Positions 1 to 6,181 of a stretch of DNA of 7,095 bases are shown here, one piece after another. The notes below the pieces were generated by a model. It saw nothing but the letters and a program-made list of their open reading frames with translations. It did not search any database and had not been told where the DNA came from. Made by a program: the position numbers and the translations under genes. The stretch is taken from contig CAMYZK010000124.1 of the NCBI GenBank assembly GCA_947303825.1, forward strand, positions 1 through 7,095, written 5' to 3'. Each line of letters starts with the position of its first letter. Position 1 is the first letter of the stretch. Source of the stretch: an uncultured Prevotella sp. (GTDB taxonomy: Bacteria; Bacteroidota; Bacteroidia; Bacteroidales; Bacteroidaceae).

Positions 1-2514
1 ACCGACAGCCAGAAGTGCCTGCGCGTGAGCGGCAAGCACAACGACCTCGAGGAGGTGGGACACGACACCTACCACCACACCATGTTTGAGATGCTGGGCA
101 ACTGGTCGTTTGGCGACTACTTCAAGGAGGGTGCCATAGACATGGCATGGGAGTATCTGGTGGATGTGCTGAAACTCAATCCTGAAGACCTCTATGTCAC
201 CGTGTTCGAGGGCGACGCTTCAGAAGGCCTGGAACGCGACGACGAGGCTGCCGGCTACTGGCTGAAGCACGTGCCTGCCGACCATATCATAAACGGCAAC
301 AAGCACGACAACTTCTGGGAGATGGGCGACACCGGCCCCTGCGGTCCCTGCTCGGAGATTCACGTAGACTCACGCCCTGCCGAAGAGAAGAAGAACGGTA
401 AGCCAGGCCGTGAACTGGTAAACCAGGACGACCCGCAGGTCATTGAGATATGGAACCTGGTGTTCATGCAGTACAACCGCAAGGCCGACGGCACATTGGA
501 GAAGCTCTCCATGAACGTCATCGACACTGGCATGGGCTTCGAGCGCCTGGTGCGCATGCTGCAGGGCAAGCATTCCAACTACGACACCGATGTCTTCCAG
601 CCTATCATCAAGGCCGAAGAGCAGATAACGGGACTGAAGTATACCACCTTTGAGGAAGAGCAATCTGGCATTTCCGGAGATTCCGGTCTGTCCGCCAAAC
701 AGCAAGACGACATCAACGTCGCCATGCGCGTCTGCGCCGACCACCTTAGGGCTGTCGCTTTCTCGATAGCCGACGGTCAGCTGCCGTCGAACGCCAAGGC
801 TGGCTATGTCATCCGTCGCATTCTGCGCCGTGCCGTGCGCTATGCCTATACCTTCCTGGGACAGAAAGAAGGGTTCCTATATAAGCTTCTTCCAACGCTC
901 GTCGAGGAGATGGGCGATGCCTTCCCCGAGCTGAAGGCCCAGCAGCAGCTCATAGCCCGTGTCATAAAGGAAGAAGAGGAGTCGTTCCTGCGCACCCTCG
1001 ACAAGGGCATCCAGCTGCTCGACAAGGCTATGGACCAGCTCAAGGCCGATGGCAAGACAGAGCTTGACGGTGTCCAGGCCTTCCGCCTCTTCGATACCTA
1101 CGGTTTCCCACTTGACCTTACCGAGCTCATCTGTCGTGAGAACGGCTTTACGGTTAACGAGGAGCAGTTCAAAGTGGAGATGCAGAAACAGAAAGAGCGT
1201 GCCCGCAACGCTGCCGCTGTAGAGAACAGCGACTGGGTCACTGTGCTCGGCAGCTCTCCCGCTGAGATAGAGCAGCAGTTCGTGGGTTACGACTATACCG
1301 AGTATACCTGCCACATCCTTCGCTACCGCAAGGTGACCCAGAAGAAGAACGAGTTCTATGAGCTGGTGCTCGACTACACCCCGTTCTATGGCGAGATGGG
1401 CGGACAGGTGGGCGACCAGGGCGTGCTGGTCAGCGAGAACGAGACCGTAGAGATCATCGACTCCAAGCGCGAGCACGGGCAGACCGTACACATTGTGAAA
1501 CAGCTGCCTAAAGACCCCACTGCCGAGTTCATGGCTTGTGTCGATACCGACAAGCGCGACGCCTCGGCTGCCAACCACACCGCCACCCACCTCCTCGACT
1601 ATGCCCTGAAGCAGGTGCTGGGCGACCACGTGGAGCAGAAGGGCTCGTTTGTAAGTCCCAAGACGCTGCGCTTCGACTTCTCCCACTTTGAGAAGGTGAG
1701 CGACGAGCAGCTGCGCGAGGTGGAGCGCATGGTCAACGACATGATACGTCAGGACCTGCCACGCGACGAGCATCGCGACATGCCTATGGAAGAGGCAAAG
1801 AAGCTGGGTGCCATAGCCCTCTTCGGAGAGAAGTATGGCGACAAGGTGCGCGTCATGCGCTTCGGTCCCTCCTGCGAGCTGTGCGGTGGCATACATACCA
1901 CATCGACGGGGCGCATCGGCTTCTTCAAGATTATCTCTGAGAGCAGCGTCGCTGCCGGCATCCGCCGCATAGAGGCTGCCACAGGCAAAGAGTGCGAGGA
2001 GCTGCTCTACAACATCGAGGACACGCTGAGAGCCATCAAGTCGTTCTTCAACAACGCCAAGGACTTGCAGGGTGCCATACGTAAGCAGATAGAAGAGAAC
2101 GACACGATGAAGAAGGAGATTGAAGGTTTCCAGGCCCAGGCCGTGGAGCGTTACTGCAAGCAGCTGATTGAAAGGGCCCGCGATATCAACGGCGTGAAGG
2201 TCGTCAGCTGCGTCATGCCTCTTGAGCCTGCTGCTGCCAAAGACCTTGCCTTCAAAGTACGTGCCAGCGTGGAGGGCTCGTTGCTCTGCGTCCTCGGCAC
2301 TAGGGCTGGCGACAAGCCGCAGCTCACCATCATGCTTAGCGACGACATGGTGAGCGACCAAGGGCTGAACGCCGGACAGATGGTGCGCGAGGCTGCCAAG
2401 CTCATACAGGGCGGCGGTGGCGGTCAGCCACACTTCGCACAGGCAGGCGGCAAAAATGCCGACGGACTCAGCGCAGCTGTCGATAAGGTCATTGAGCTGG
2501 CTAGTCTTAGCTGA
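1..2514 (+). CDS. alaS: Alanyl-tRNA synthetase, 5'-truncated by the window edge
   Basis: Class II synthetase that charges tRNA-Ala with alanine and hydrolyses mischarged Ser/Gly-tRNA-Ala in the cytoplasm. The frame is open from base 1 ([20 protein letters not shown]), so the GTG at 25 is an internal valine; by comparison with the E. coli protein roughly 60 N-terminal residues lie outside. Visible in order (window residue numbers): aminoacylation core with [24 protein letters not shown] and [10 protein letters not shown]; the tRNA-recognition stretch [19 protein letters not shown]; the editing domain with HTATH (526-530) and CELCGGIH (C625, C628, H632), which supply the zinc ligands; and the C-Ala domain with a glycine run (804-808) followed by QPHFAQAGG. 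An acidic/serine-rich insert of about 15 residues around 218-237 precedes the VCADHLRA stretch. GC-rich, unlike the genes downstream. The ending at 2514 fits the family. Function certain from motifs. Confidence 0.98.
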   Translation, partial: TDSQKCLRVSGKHNDLEEVGHDTYHHTMFEMLGNWSFGDYFKEGAIDMAWEYLVDVLKLNPEDLYVTVFEGDASEGLERDDEAAGYWLKHVPADHIINGNKHDNFWEMGDTGPCGPCSEIHVDSRPAEEKKNGKPGRELVNQDDPQVIEIWNLVFMQYNRKADGTLEKLSMNVIDTGMGFERLVRMLQGKHSNYDTDVFQPIIKAEEQITGLKYTTFEEEQSGISGDSGLSAKQQDDINVAMRVCADHLRAVAFSIADGQLPSNAKAGYVIRRILRRAVRYAYTFLGQKEGFLYKLLPTLVEEMGDAFPELKAQQQLIARVIKEEEESFLRTLDKGIQLLDKAMDQLKADGKTELDGVQAFRLFDTYGFPLDLTELICRENGFTVNEEQFKVEMQKQKERARNAAAVENSDWVTVLGSSPAEIEQQFVGYDYTEYTCHILRYRKVTQKKNEFYELVLDYTPFYGEMGGQVGDQGVLVSENETVEIIDSKREHGQTVHIVKQLPKDPTAEFMACVDTDKRDASAANHTATHLLDYALKQVLGDHVEQKGSFVSPKTLRFDFSHFEKVSDEQLREVERMVNDMIRQDLPRDEHRDMPMEEAKKLGAIALFGEKYGDKVRVMRFGPSCELCGGIHTTSTGRIGFFKIISESSVAAGIRRIEAATGKECEELLYNIEDTLRAIKSFFNNAKDLQGAIRKQIEENDTMKKEIEGFQAQAVERYCKQLIERARDINGVKVVSCVMPLEPAAAKDLAFKVRASVEGSLLCVLGTRAGDKPQLTIMLSDDMVSDQGLNAGQMVREAAKLIQGGGGGQPHFAQAGGKNADGLSAAVDKVIELASLS

Positions 2515-2532
2515 TTCATTATTGACAGGACA

Positions 2533-2838
2533 ATGCCAGACATCTACAGATATTTTGGATTCGTATTCTTTTTCCATTCCAATGAGCATGACCCGATACA
2601 TGTTCACGTACAGCATGATCATAAAGAATCGGTTTTTGACATCATTATGGAGGACGGGAAGGTTAAGGAAATCACCACACGAGAAAAGAAAGGTGTTCCT
2701 CCATTGTCTTCCAAAGACCAGAGAGTGGCAGAAGAATTCGTTAAAGTGTATGCTGATAACATAATAGACAAGTGGACCAACTACTTCGTCAGGAAAAAGA
2801 GAGTGGTTTGTACGACAATAAAAAAAAGACTGAAATGA
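2533..2838 (+). CDS. DUF4160 family small protein
   Basis: A 101-residue protein starting MPDIYRYFGFVFFFHSNEHD, matching the DUF4160 pattern: an N-terminal beta strand, then an N-x-H-x-P-x-H-x-H-type motif (NEHDPIHVHV, about residues 17-26), then a strand carrying a D/G turn (IIMEDGKVKEI). The biochemical role of the family is unknown. It is commonly found next to DUF2442 genes, and the pair has been discussed as toxin-antitoxin-like; that is family knowledge, not shown here. The start lies 18 bases after the alaS stop with no recognisable TAnnTTTG box in the gap, so read-through from alaS or a promoter inside its end is likely. The basic tail (KKRVV...KKRLK) is encoded across a run of eight A at 2820-2827, and the stop overlaps the next start (ATGA, 2835-2838). 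Confidence 0.85.
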   Translation: MPDIYRYFGFVFFFHSNEHDPIHVHVQHDHKESVFDIIMEDGKVKEITTREKKGVPPLSSKDQRVAEEFVKVYADNIIDKWTNYFVRKKRVVCTTIKKRLK

Positions 2839-3098
2839 AATACCTAAGAATAGAAAAGGCAGACTATATGGGACATCTTACCATCATGCTCACTTTCAAT
2901 GACGGAGCAACTGCCACCATAGACTTTGGTTCATGGATTGCAGCACATCCGCATCCACAGCACAACTGCTATCTTGATGAAAAGAAATTCAAGAAGTTTT
3001 ATATCGATGACATGGGTAATATAGCATGGGGCAAGAACCGCAATCTATATTTCCCAATTGAAGATTTGCACAAAGGAGTACTAAGCCCGATACAGTGA
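2835..3098 (+). CDS. DUF2442 family small protein
   Basis: An 87-residue protein beginning MKYLRIEKADYMGHLTIMLT. The layout fits DUF2442: a first strand pair ending in TFNDGATATIDFG (about residues 21-33), a central helix, then the closing strand pair DDMGNIAWGKNRNLYFPIEDL with the typical W between two turns. I chose the ATG at 2835 over the further upstream ATG at 2772 because it overlaps the DUF4160 stop by four bases (ATGA), which suggests translational coupling, and because the family normally starts with such a short strand. It probably acts with its upstream partner; no catalytic residues are evident and the function is unknown. No terminator follows before the structured RNA at 3153. 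Confidence 0.85.
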   Translation: MKYLRIEKADYMGHLTIMLTFNDGATATIDFGSWIAAHPHPQHNCYLDEKKFKKFYIDDMGNIAWGKNRNLYFPIEDLHKGVLSPIQ

Positions 3099-3152
3099 GA
3101 AAATGATAAATGATGACTGCCCAAAACTGGCAGAATCGCCCTTCCCGCAATT

Positions 3153-3377
3153 ATCGCTTGTTGGCCCTCAGGGGCAAAGCGGGCGGTCTTATATATGAGA
3201 AAGTCTGCGCAAGCAGAACATCTGTCGTTGTGGAACACGAACTTCGCAACTTTCTAACCTACAGCAGGCAGATGACAACCGAGATGTCTACGTGGTGCTT
3301 ATCTATATACCTTAGTTTATATAGTCCGTGCTGGCGTGGGCAGATGAGCGTTGTCTATCCTGTGTAGGTGGGGCAAT
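3153..3377 (+). ncRNA. Structured RNA element, copy 1 (leader of the nuclease gene?)
   Basis: About 225 bases homologous to 4161-4380. The first 38 bases are identical in both copies. Helices seen: a 5' hairpin from CGCTT to AAGCG around a CCCT/AGGG core; a hairpin TCTGC-GCAA-GCAGA (3204-3217); a possible GTTGTG/CGCAAC helix (3227-3232 with 3245-3250); and one long 3' hairpin. That hairpin has a base CCTACA/TGTAGG (3258-3263 with 3363-3368), then CAG/CTG, GAT/ATC and GACAAC/GTTGTC (3274-3279 with 3350-3355), then GTCTACG/CGTGGGC (3286-3292 with 3335-3341, with G-U pairs), and a tip CTATATA/TATATAG (3303-3309 with 3318-3324) with loop CCTTAGTT. No TAnnTTTG box lies just upstream, so this copy may be transcribed from the DUF4160/DUF2442 operon. 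It ends 17 bases before the nuclease ATG. I do not recognise an Rfam family. Confidence 0.75.
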
Positions 3378-3394
3378 AGTGAAAAGACTAAGAA

Positions 3395-3937
3395 ATGAAA
3401 GGCGACATAGCAGTTGAACTGCTCCTTCTGAAGAGTTTAGAAGGGGCTGCTTTCGGTAGCAAACTGAAAGAGATTGCTGCACGAAAAGAGTTCCATGCTC
3501 TGCCCGATGAACCTTTCATTTATACAGTAGGAGGAATGCAGGATGCTGATTACCCTTCACTACTCATGGCTGCCCGCAAGGCCGTAGAACACGGTTACCG
3601 TGTTTTCATTCTACCCAACCCTCATGGCATAAAGACTCCTGACTTTATTCTCGAACGGCGTGGTGTATATAAGCTGTTTGACTTGAAGAACATCAGCGGG
3701 AAGAACATTGTTCATACAAGATTGAAGGAGTCAATAGCACAAGCCAACCGCGCCTTGCTCAATATGCCGCAATATAGCACACGAAAGTTAGTCCACGACA
3801 TCAGGAAATACTTTGTAAAATATCCAGATGCTATAGAGGTTGTAATCTTCAAAGGTAAAGCAGAGATTTCTGTTACAAGACGCTTTGCTCTCAGTTTTAG
3901 ATTCTACTTTGACTTCAAGAAGATGTTTGAGCGGTAG
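3395..3937 (+). CDS. PD-(D/E)xK-like nuclease, resembling CdiA C-terminal tRNase toxin domains
   Basis: A 180-residue protein with no signal peptide or membrane segment. The middle resembles the nuclease fold of contact-dependent-inhibition toxin tips: a helix and strand (AARKAVEHGYRVFILP, about 59-74), then KTPDF (80-84), then VYKLFDLKNI with D96-L-K98, then a helix with Q116 (RLKESIAQANRALL). D83, D96, K98 and Q116 fit a PD-(D/E)xK active site. The N-terminal 55 residues and the basic, aromatic C-terminus (RRFALSFRFYFDFKK) are unassigned. Such domains cleave tRNA or DNA in known relatives; the substrate here is inference. It is unusual as a stand-alone small gene: no secretion module is attached and no immunity protein is recognisable next to it. 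It follows structured RNA copy 1 by 17 bases and is closed by the terminator at 3948-3970. Moderate confidence in the fold, low in the exact substrate. Confidence 0.7.
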   Translation: MKGDIAVELLLLKSLEGAAFGSKLKEIAARKEFHALPDEPFIYTVGGMQDADYPSLLMAARKAVEHGYRVFILPNPHGIKTPDFILERRGVYKLFDLKNISGKNIVHTRLKESIAQANRALLNMPQYSTRKLVHDIRKYFVKYPDAIEVVIFKGKAEISVTRRFALSFRFYFDFKKMFER

Positions 3938-3943
3938 AATTAA

Positions 3944-4042
3944 AGAAAAAGCCACCCTCAGGTGACTTTTAAAACGGAGCAGGGTCGATGAAGGCTTACT
4001 CCACTCGGGATTCTGCCCGGATAGCCAAACAACGGTGCTTGA
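3944..4042 (-). ncRNA. Candidate small RNA on the minus strand
   Basis: About 99 bases bounded by a minus-strand Bacteroidota promoter (TATCTTTG read from 4055 to 4048) and the T-rich intrinsic terminator at 3948-3970. Read on the minus strand it contains a hairpin CGGG-cagaat-CCCG (4019-4016 with 4009-4006) inside GGCT/AGCC (4026-4023 with 3996-3993). It also has GGAG (4002-3999) able to pair with CTCC (3979-3976). These last two pairings interleave and would form an H-type pseudoknot. No convincing ORF fits the interval. The family is not recognised. It runs opposite to its neighbours and overlaps no gene, so antisense action on the nuclease mRNA is limited to the region just past its stop. 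Confidence 0.5.
3948..3970. terminator. Bidirectional intrinsic terminator
   Basis: Stem AAAG-C-CACC, loop CTCA, GGTG-A-CTTT, with one C/A mismatch. On the plus strand it is followed by a fourth T and sits 10 bases after the nuclease stop. On the minus strand the tract after the stem (GGTGGCTTTTTCTTT) is richer in T, so it terminates leftward transcripts at least as well and would close the candidate small RNA at 3944-4042. Confidence 0.75.
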
Positions 4043-4047
4043 CGATG

Positions 4048-4079
4048 CAAAGATAAGCATTTTTCTTTTATCTACCAAA
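4048..4079 (-). promoter_or_regulatory. Minus-strand promoter for the candidate small RNA
   Basis: On the minus strand, TTTG (4079-4076), 20 bases, then TATCTTTG (4055-4048). This fits the Bacteroidota primary-sigma consensus TTTG / TAnnTTTG. Transcription would start about 5-8 bases further left, near 4040-4043. Confidence 0.6.
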
Positions 4080-4125
4080 TATTTTGAGACGTTTCTGCAA
4101 GAATAATTTTTTTTCCATCTTTTTC

Positions 4126-4156
4126 TTTGTTCATTCCCAACTTTTTCGTATCTTTG
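4126..4156 (+). promoter_or_regulatory. Plus-strand promoter of structured RNA copy 2
   Basis: TTTG (4126-4129), exactly 19 bases, then TATCTTTG (4149-4156): a full match to the Bacteroidota promoter consensus, in a T-rich context. The start site expected 5-7 bases downstream coincides with A4161, where homology to copy 1 begins. It therefore sets the 5' end of the RNA. Confidence 0.8.
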
Positions 4157-4160
4157 CAAC

Positions 4161-4380
4161 ATCGCTTGTTGGCCCTCAGGGGCAAAGCGGGCGGTCTTTA
4201 ATATGAGAAAGACGTTTTCGAACGTCTGTCGTTGTGCGTCAAGAACTTCGCAAACTCTAACCTCACAACAGACAGATGACAACGAAGCGTCTGCGTGGTG
4301 CGTTTCTATATACCTTATTATATATAGTTCGTGCTGGCGTGGGCTAACTGGCGTTGTCTATCCTGTGTGAGGTGGGCAAT
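4161..4380 (+). ncRNA. Structured RNA element, copy 2 (leader of the membrane protein gene?)
   Basis: About 220 bases homologous to 3153-3377 with the same architecture: identical 38-base 5' segment; hairpin AGACGTT-TTCG-AACGTCT (4210-4227), where copy 1 has an unrelated stem and a GCAA loop; and a long 3' hairpin. The base of that hairpin is CCTCACA/TGTGAGG (4261-4267 with 4366-4372), followed by CAG/CTG, GAT/ATC, GACAACG/CGTTGTC (4278-4284 with 4352-4358) and GTCTGCG/CGTGGGC (4289-4295 with 4338-4344). The tip is CTATATA/TATATAG (4306-4312 with 4321-4327), loop CCTTATTA. It has its own promoter at 4126-4156. Its last bases overlap a possible start codon at 4379. No clear intrinsic terminator ends it: the T6 run at 4429-4434 has only a weak AAGGC/GCCTT partner, so transcription probably continues into the next gene. 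Confidence 0.8.
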
Positions 4381-4990
4381 GCGAAGGCCTTTGACGCCAG
4401 GATGGGCAGAGAAACAGACACCTACGCCTTTTTTGTATCATAAGTTAACCTTAATCAAACTATTAACTGCCGAATTTGGGGTGTTCATTGGCCTATTAAG
4501 CACTGGTATTATGATTGATGCTCGTGAACAAAAGTGTTGGAAAGTCCTTTCAGATTTATTTGTTTTCTTTCCATGGCGTAATTGTTTAATTTGGCTTTCA
4601 TTACTCGTAAGCCTCATATTCTTAATTCTTATGCTATTCAATGATTCTCTTTCACAGGAATGCATCCTAAAAATTGAAGATAGTTTGTTTAATGTGAATA
4701 TATCTGTTATGGGGGTTGATATGGCAGCATTAGCCATACTATTTGCCTTATTTCAAGATAAACAATTGTCAAATGAGGGCAAAAAGGCGTTTAAAGAACA
4801 ATGTGGTGCGTTTCTGTTTAATGCAGTGGCACAATTTATTGCTCTAACGATATTTGTTTTGTGTGCACTTTTATCTATTCAAGCACTTCTATATGCGACT
4901 TTCCTGGTTCAGATATGGGCAGTGTTGTTGGTCGCTGATGTTATAGTCGAACTCTTTACAATAACCACAGCAATATTAAATAAAAAATAA
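4379..4990 (+). CDS. Multi-span membrane protein of unknown function
   Basis: A 203-residue protein if started at the ATG at 4379. I do not recognise the family. Four to five hydrophobic segments are visible, about residues 30-47, 66-86, 107-122, 141-163 and 167-193. Short polar links separate them, including a charged loop (DAREQKCWKV) after the first and another (QDKQLSNEGKKAFKEQ) between the third and fourth. Two cysteines lie in the cytosol-like loops. The start is uncertain: the frame is open further upstream into the RNA element, the ATG at 4379 lies on the last bases of that element, and the residues before the first hydrophobic segment look non-native, so an in-frame TTG near 4433 or a later start is possible. 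Clearly AT-rich compared with alaS, which suggests recent acquisition. A role with the nearby nuclease is only guessed. Confidence 0.65.
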   Translation: MRRPLTPGWAEKQTPTPFLYHKLTLIKLLTAEFGVFIGLLSTGIMIDAREQKCWKVLSDLFVFFPWRNCLIWLSLLVSLIFLILMLFNDSLSQECILKIEDSLFNVNISVMGVDMAALAILFALFQDKQLSNEGKKAFKEQCGAFLFNAVAQFIALTIFVLCALLSIQALLYATFLVQIWAVLLVADVIVELFTITTAILNKK

Positions 4991-5043
4991 TTATGAAACG
5001 ACTATTAATTTCAGGAGCATTGTTCCTAATAACAAACTTAAAC

Positions 5044-5052
5044 ATTAATCAT
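5044..5052. repeat. Target site duplication, left copy
   Basis: ATTAATCAT, identical to 6200-6208 and lying immediately outside the left end of the IS. The 9-bp length is within the range seen for IS4-family groups. Confidence 0.85.
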
Positions 5053-5070
5053 CACTGTTGTCTGTTAAAA
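5053..5070 (+). repeat. IS terminal inverted repeat, left
   Basis: CACTGTTGTCTGTTAAAA, pairing with 6182-6199 at 14 of 18 positions; the conserved core is TGTCT and TTAAAA. Confidence 0.8.
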
Positions 5071-5220
5071 TCTCCCGAAATGCCGATGCACAAAGGGCTG
5101 GGCGTGTCTGGGTTTTGAAATAAAAGTTAGAATTCTGTTTAATATTAAATAAGTTTAAGTTAATGAGTCTTTGTAATGTGCAACTTGGATCGTTGTCGTC
5201 CGCACCTGCCTCCGAATGTG

Positions 5221-5228
5221 TACCTTTG
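5221..5228 (+). promoter_or_regulatory. Possible -7 box of the transposase gene
   Basis: TACCTTTG fits TAnnTTTG and lies 25 bases before the transposase ATG. No TTTG is found 19-21 bases upstream, so the promoter is weak or incomplete. Confidence 0.4.
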
Positions 5229-5253
5229 CATCCGTTATTAAATCGGAGCAGGT

Positions 5254-6151
5254 ATGCACATAGGAAGATTCGTGTTCGCACAGATAGTTCAGTTCCTCCC
5301 GCAGAGGCATTTCGGGCGCATTGTCGCCAAGTACAACGACAGGACCAAAGGCTGGTTGTTGTCGCATTGGAGCCACATGCTTGTACTGATGTTCAGTCAG
5401 TTGATGGGCTGTGGGAGTCTCAGGGAACTTACAGACATAACAACCGCCCATGGTAGGAAATCGAAACATCTCGGATTTGGCCACAACCCTGTGGACAAGC
5501 AGATGCTTTCCAAGGCCAACAACCTCAGAGATCACCGGATTTTTGAGGAGTTTGCCTTCTACATGGTGTCCCTTGCCCAGTCCAAACGGATTACGAGAGA
5601 GTTTGAACTGCACGGCAGATTCTACGCCAAAGGGAAAGCCAGCATACGAAATTGTCGATGGCGAAGACATGCTTGACGGTACGGACAATGTGCTCAAAGA
5701 CCAGAGCATTCGCTTCGCAAAGAAGGAAAACAAGGAAAAGTACCCAGGCACTCTCCGACAGATTGTCTACTACGCAGAAGAGCTGCACCGCAGCTTCGTC
5801 TACTACACAAACAATTTCTATCTCAGTGCGAAGGACATTGCCCTTCTTTATAAATATAGGTGGCAAGTGGAGCTTTTCAAGTGGATCAAACAGCACCTCC
5901 AAGCCAAGAGGTTCTGGGGAGAGTCTGAGAACGCCGTCCGCATCCAGATACATGTCGCCATTATCACCTACTGCCTCATTGCCATCATCGAGCATGACCT
6001 CAATGTGGGCAGGCCAGTGCTTGAAGTCATGCGCATCCTTGGCAAGTCGGCTCTCACCACGGACAACATCCGTGACCTCCTCCAGCCTTGCAAACGGGAT
6101 GACGGCCCAAAATATGACGGCCAACTGTATTTCGACTTCGCTTCGGATTAA
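5254..6151 (+). pseudogene. IS4-family transposase (DUF4372 N-terminus), deleted and frameshifted
   Basis: The N-terminal part (5254 to about 5628) begins MHIGRFVFAQIVQFLPQRHF and carries the DUF4372 domain (KYNDRTKGW, LMGCGSLREL, LGFGHNPVDKQMLSKAN, FEEFAFYMV). It reaches FELHGRFYA, after which intact relatives continue into the first catalytic Asp (DST/DSS). Here the sequence jumps, in another frame (about 5630-6151), to KGKPAYEIVDGEDML and on through FVYYTNNF, the Y-R-E region YKYRWQVELFKWIKQHL, and RFWGESENAVRIQIHVAIITYC. Roughly 90-100 codons carrying the first two Asp of the DDE triad are missing, and the frame is broken at the junction. In addition relatives read ELFFKW where this has ELFKW, one codon short, changing the E-to-K spacing. 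Inactive. Confidence 0.9.
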
Positions 6152-6165
6152 CATTTTATAAAATA

Positions 6166-6173
6166 TACGTTTG
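6166..6173 (+). promoter_or_regulatory. Outward-facing -7 box at the right end of the IS
   Basis: TACGTTTG fits TAnnTTTG in an AT-rich stretch (6150-6170) between the transposase stop and the right inverted repeat. No good TTTG lies 19 bases upstream (TTCGG is the nearest). A transcript from here would start near 6180 and reach the secreted-protein ATG at 6210 after a leader of about 30 bases. Confidence 0.5.
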
Positions 6174-6181
6174 AGAACAAT

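Larger units (their letters stand above)
4993..5118 (+). pseudogene. Short signal-peptide-like ORF interrupted by the IS element
   Basis: Begins two bases after the membrane protein stop, which suggests translational coupling. It reads MKRLLISGALFLITNLN, a plausible signal peptide or single membrane segment, but after 20 codons it enters the IS end and stops at 5118. Removing the IS and one target copy gives an ORF of only about 53 codons that runs out of frame across the signal peptide of the gene at 6210. It is therefore either the relic of a secreted-protein gene truncated before the IS arrived, or a short leader peptide. I cannot decide between these. Confidence 0.4.

Noticed and set aside
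877..2622. 581-residue ORF on the minus strand
   Set aside because: It lies antisense to alaS, in the shadow frame of a GC-rich gene; low-complexity Leu/Val/His-rich translation with no domain.
2999..3238. 79-residue minus-strand ORF
   Set aside because: It crosses the end of DUF2442 and the start of RNA copy 1 and has no recognisable protein features.
3110..3367. 85-residue plus-strand ORF
   Set aside because: It lies over the structured RNA copy 1; copy 2 does not keep the frame, while the base pairing is kept.
3971..4030. tRNA fragment or attachment site
   Set aside because: The hairpin and GGATTC-like wording hint at a T-arm, but no acceptor stem or cloverleaf can be drawn; the small RNA reading on the minus strand explains it better.
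3788..4282. 164-residue minus-strand ORF
   Set aside because: It spans the nuclease end, the terminator, both promoters and RNA copy 2; the translation resembles no protein and is an accidental open frame.
3153..4380. Integron-like attC sites or a CRISPR array
   Set aside because: Only two copies, about 1 kb apart, over 200 bases long, no integrase, no spacer pattern and no attC core; the boundary coincides with a transcription start.
4381..4436. Intrinsic terminator for structured RNA copy 2
   Set aside because: The T6 run is present but its best stem is five pairs around a 37-base loop, too weak to call.
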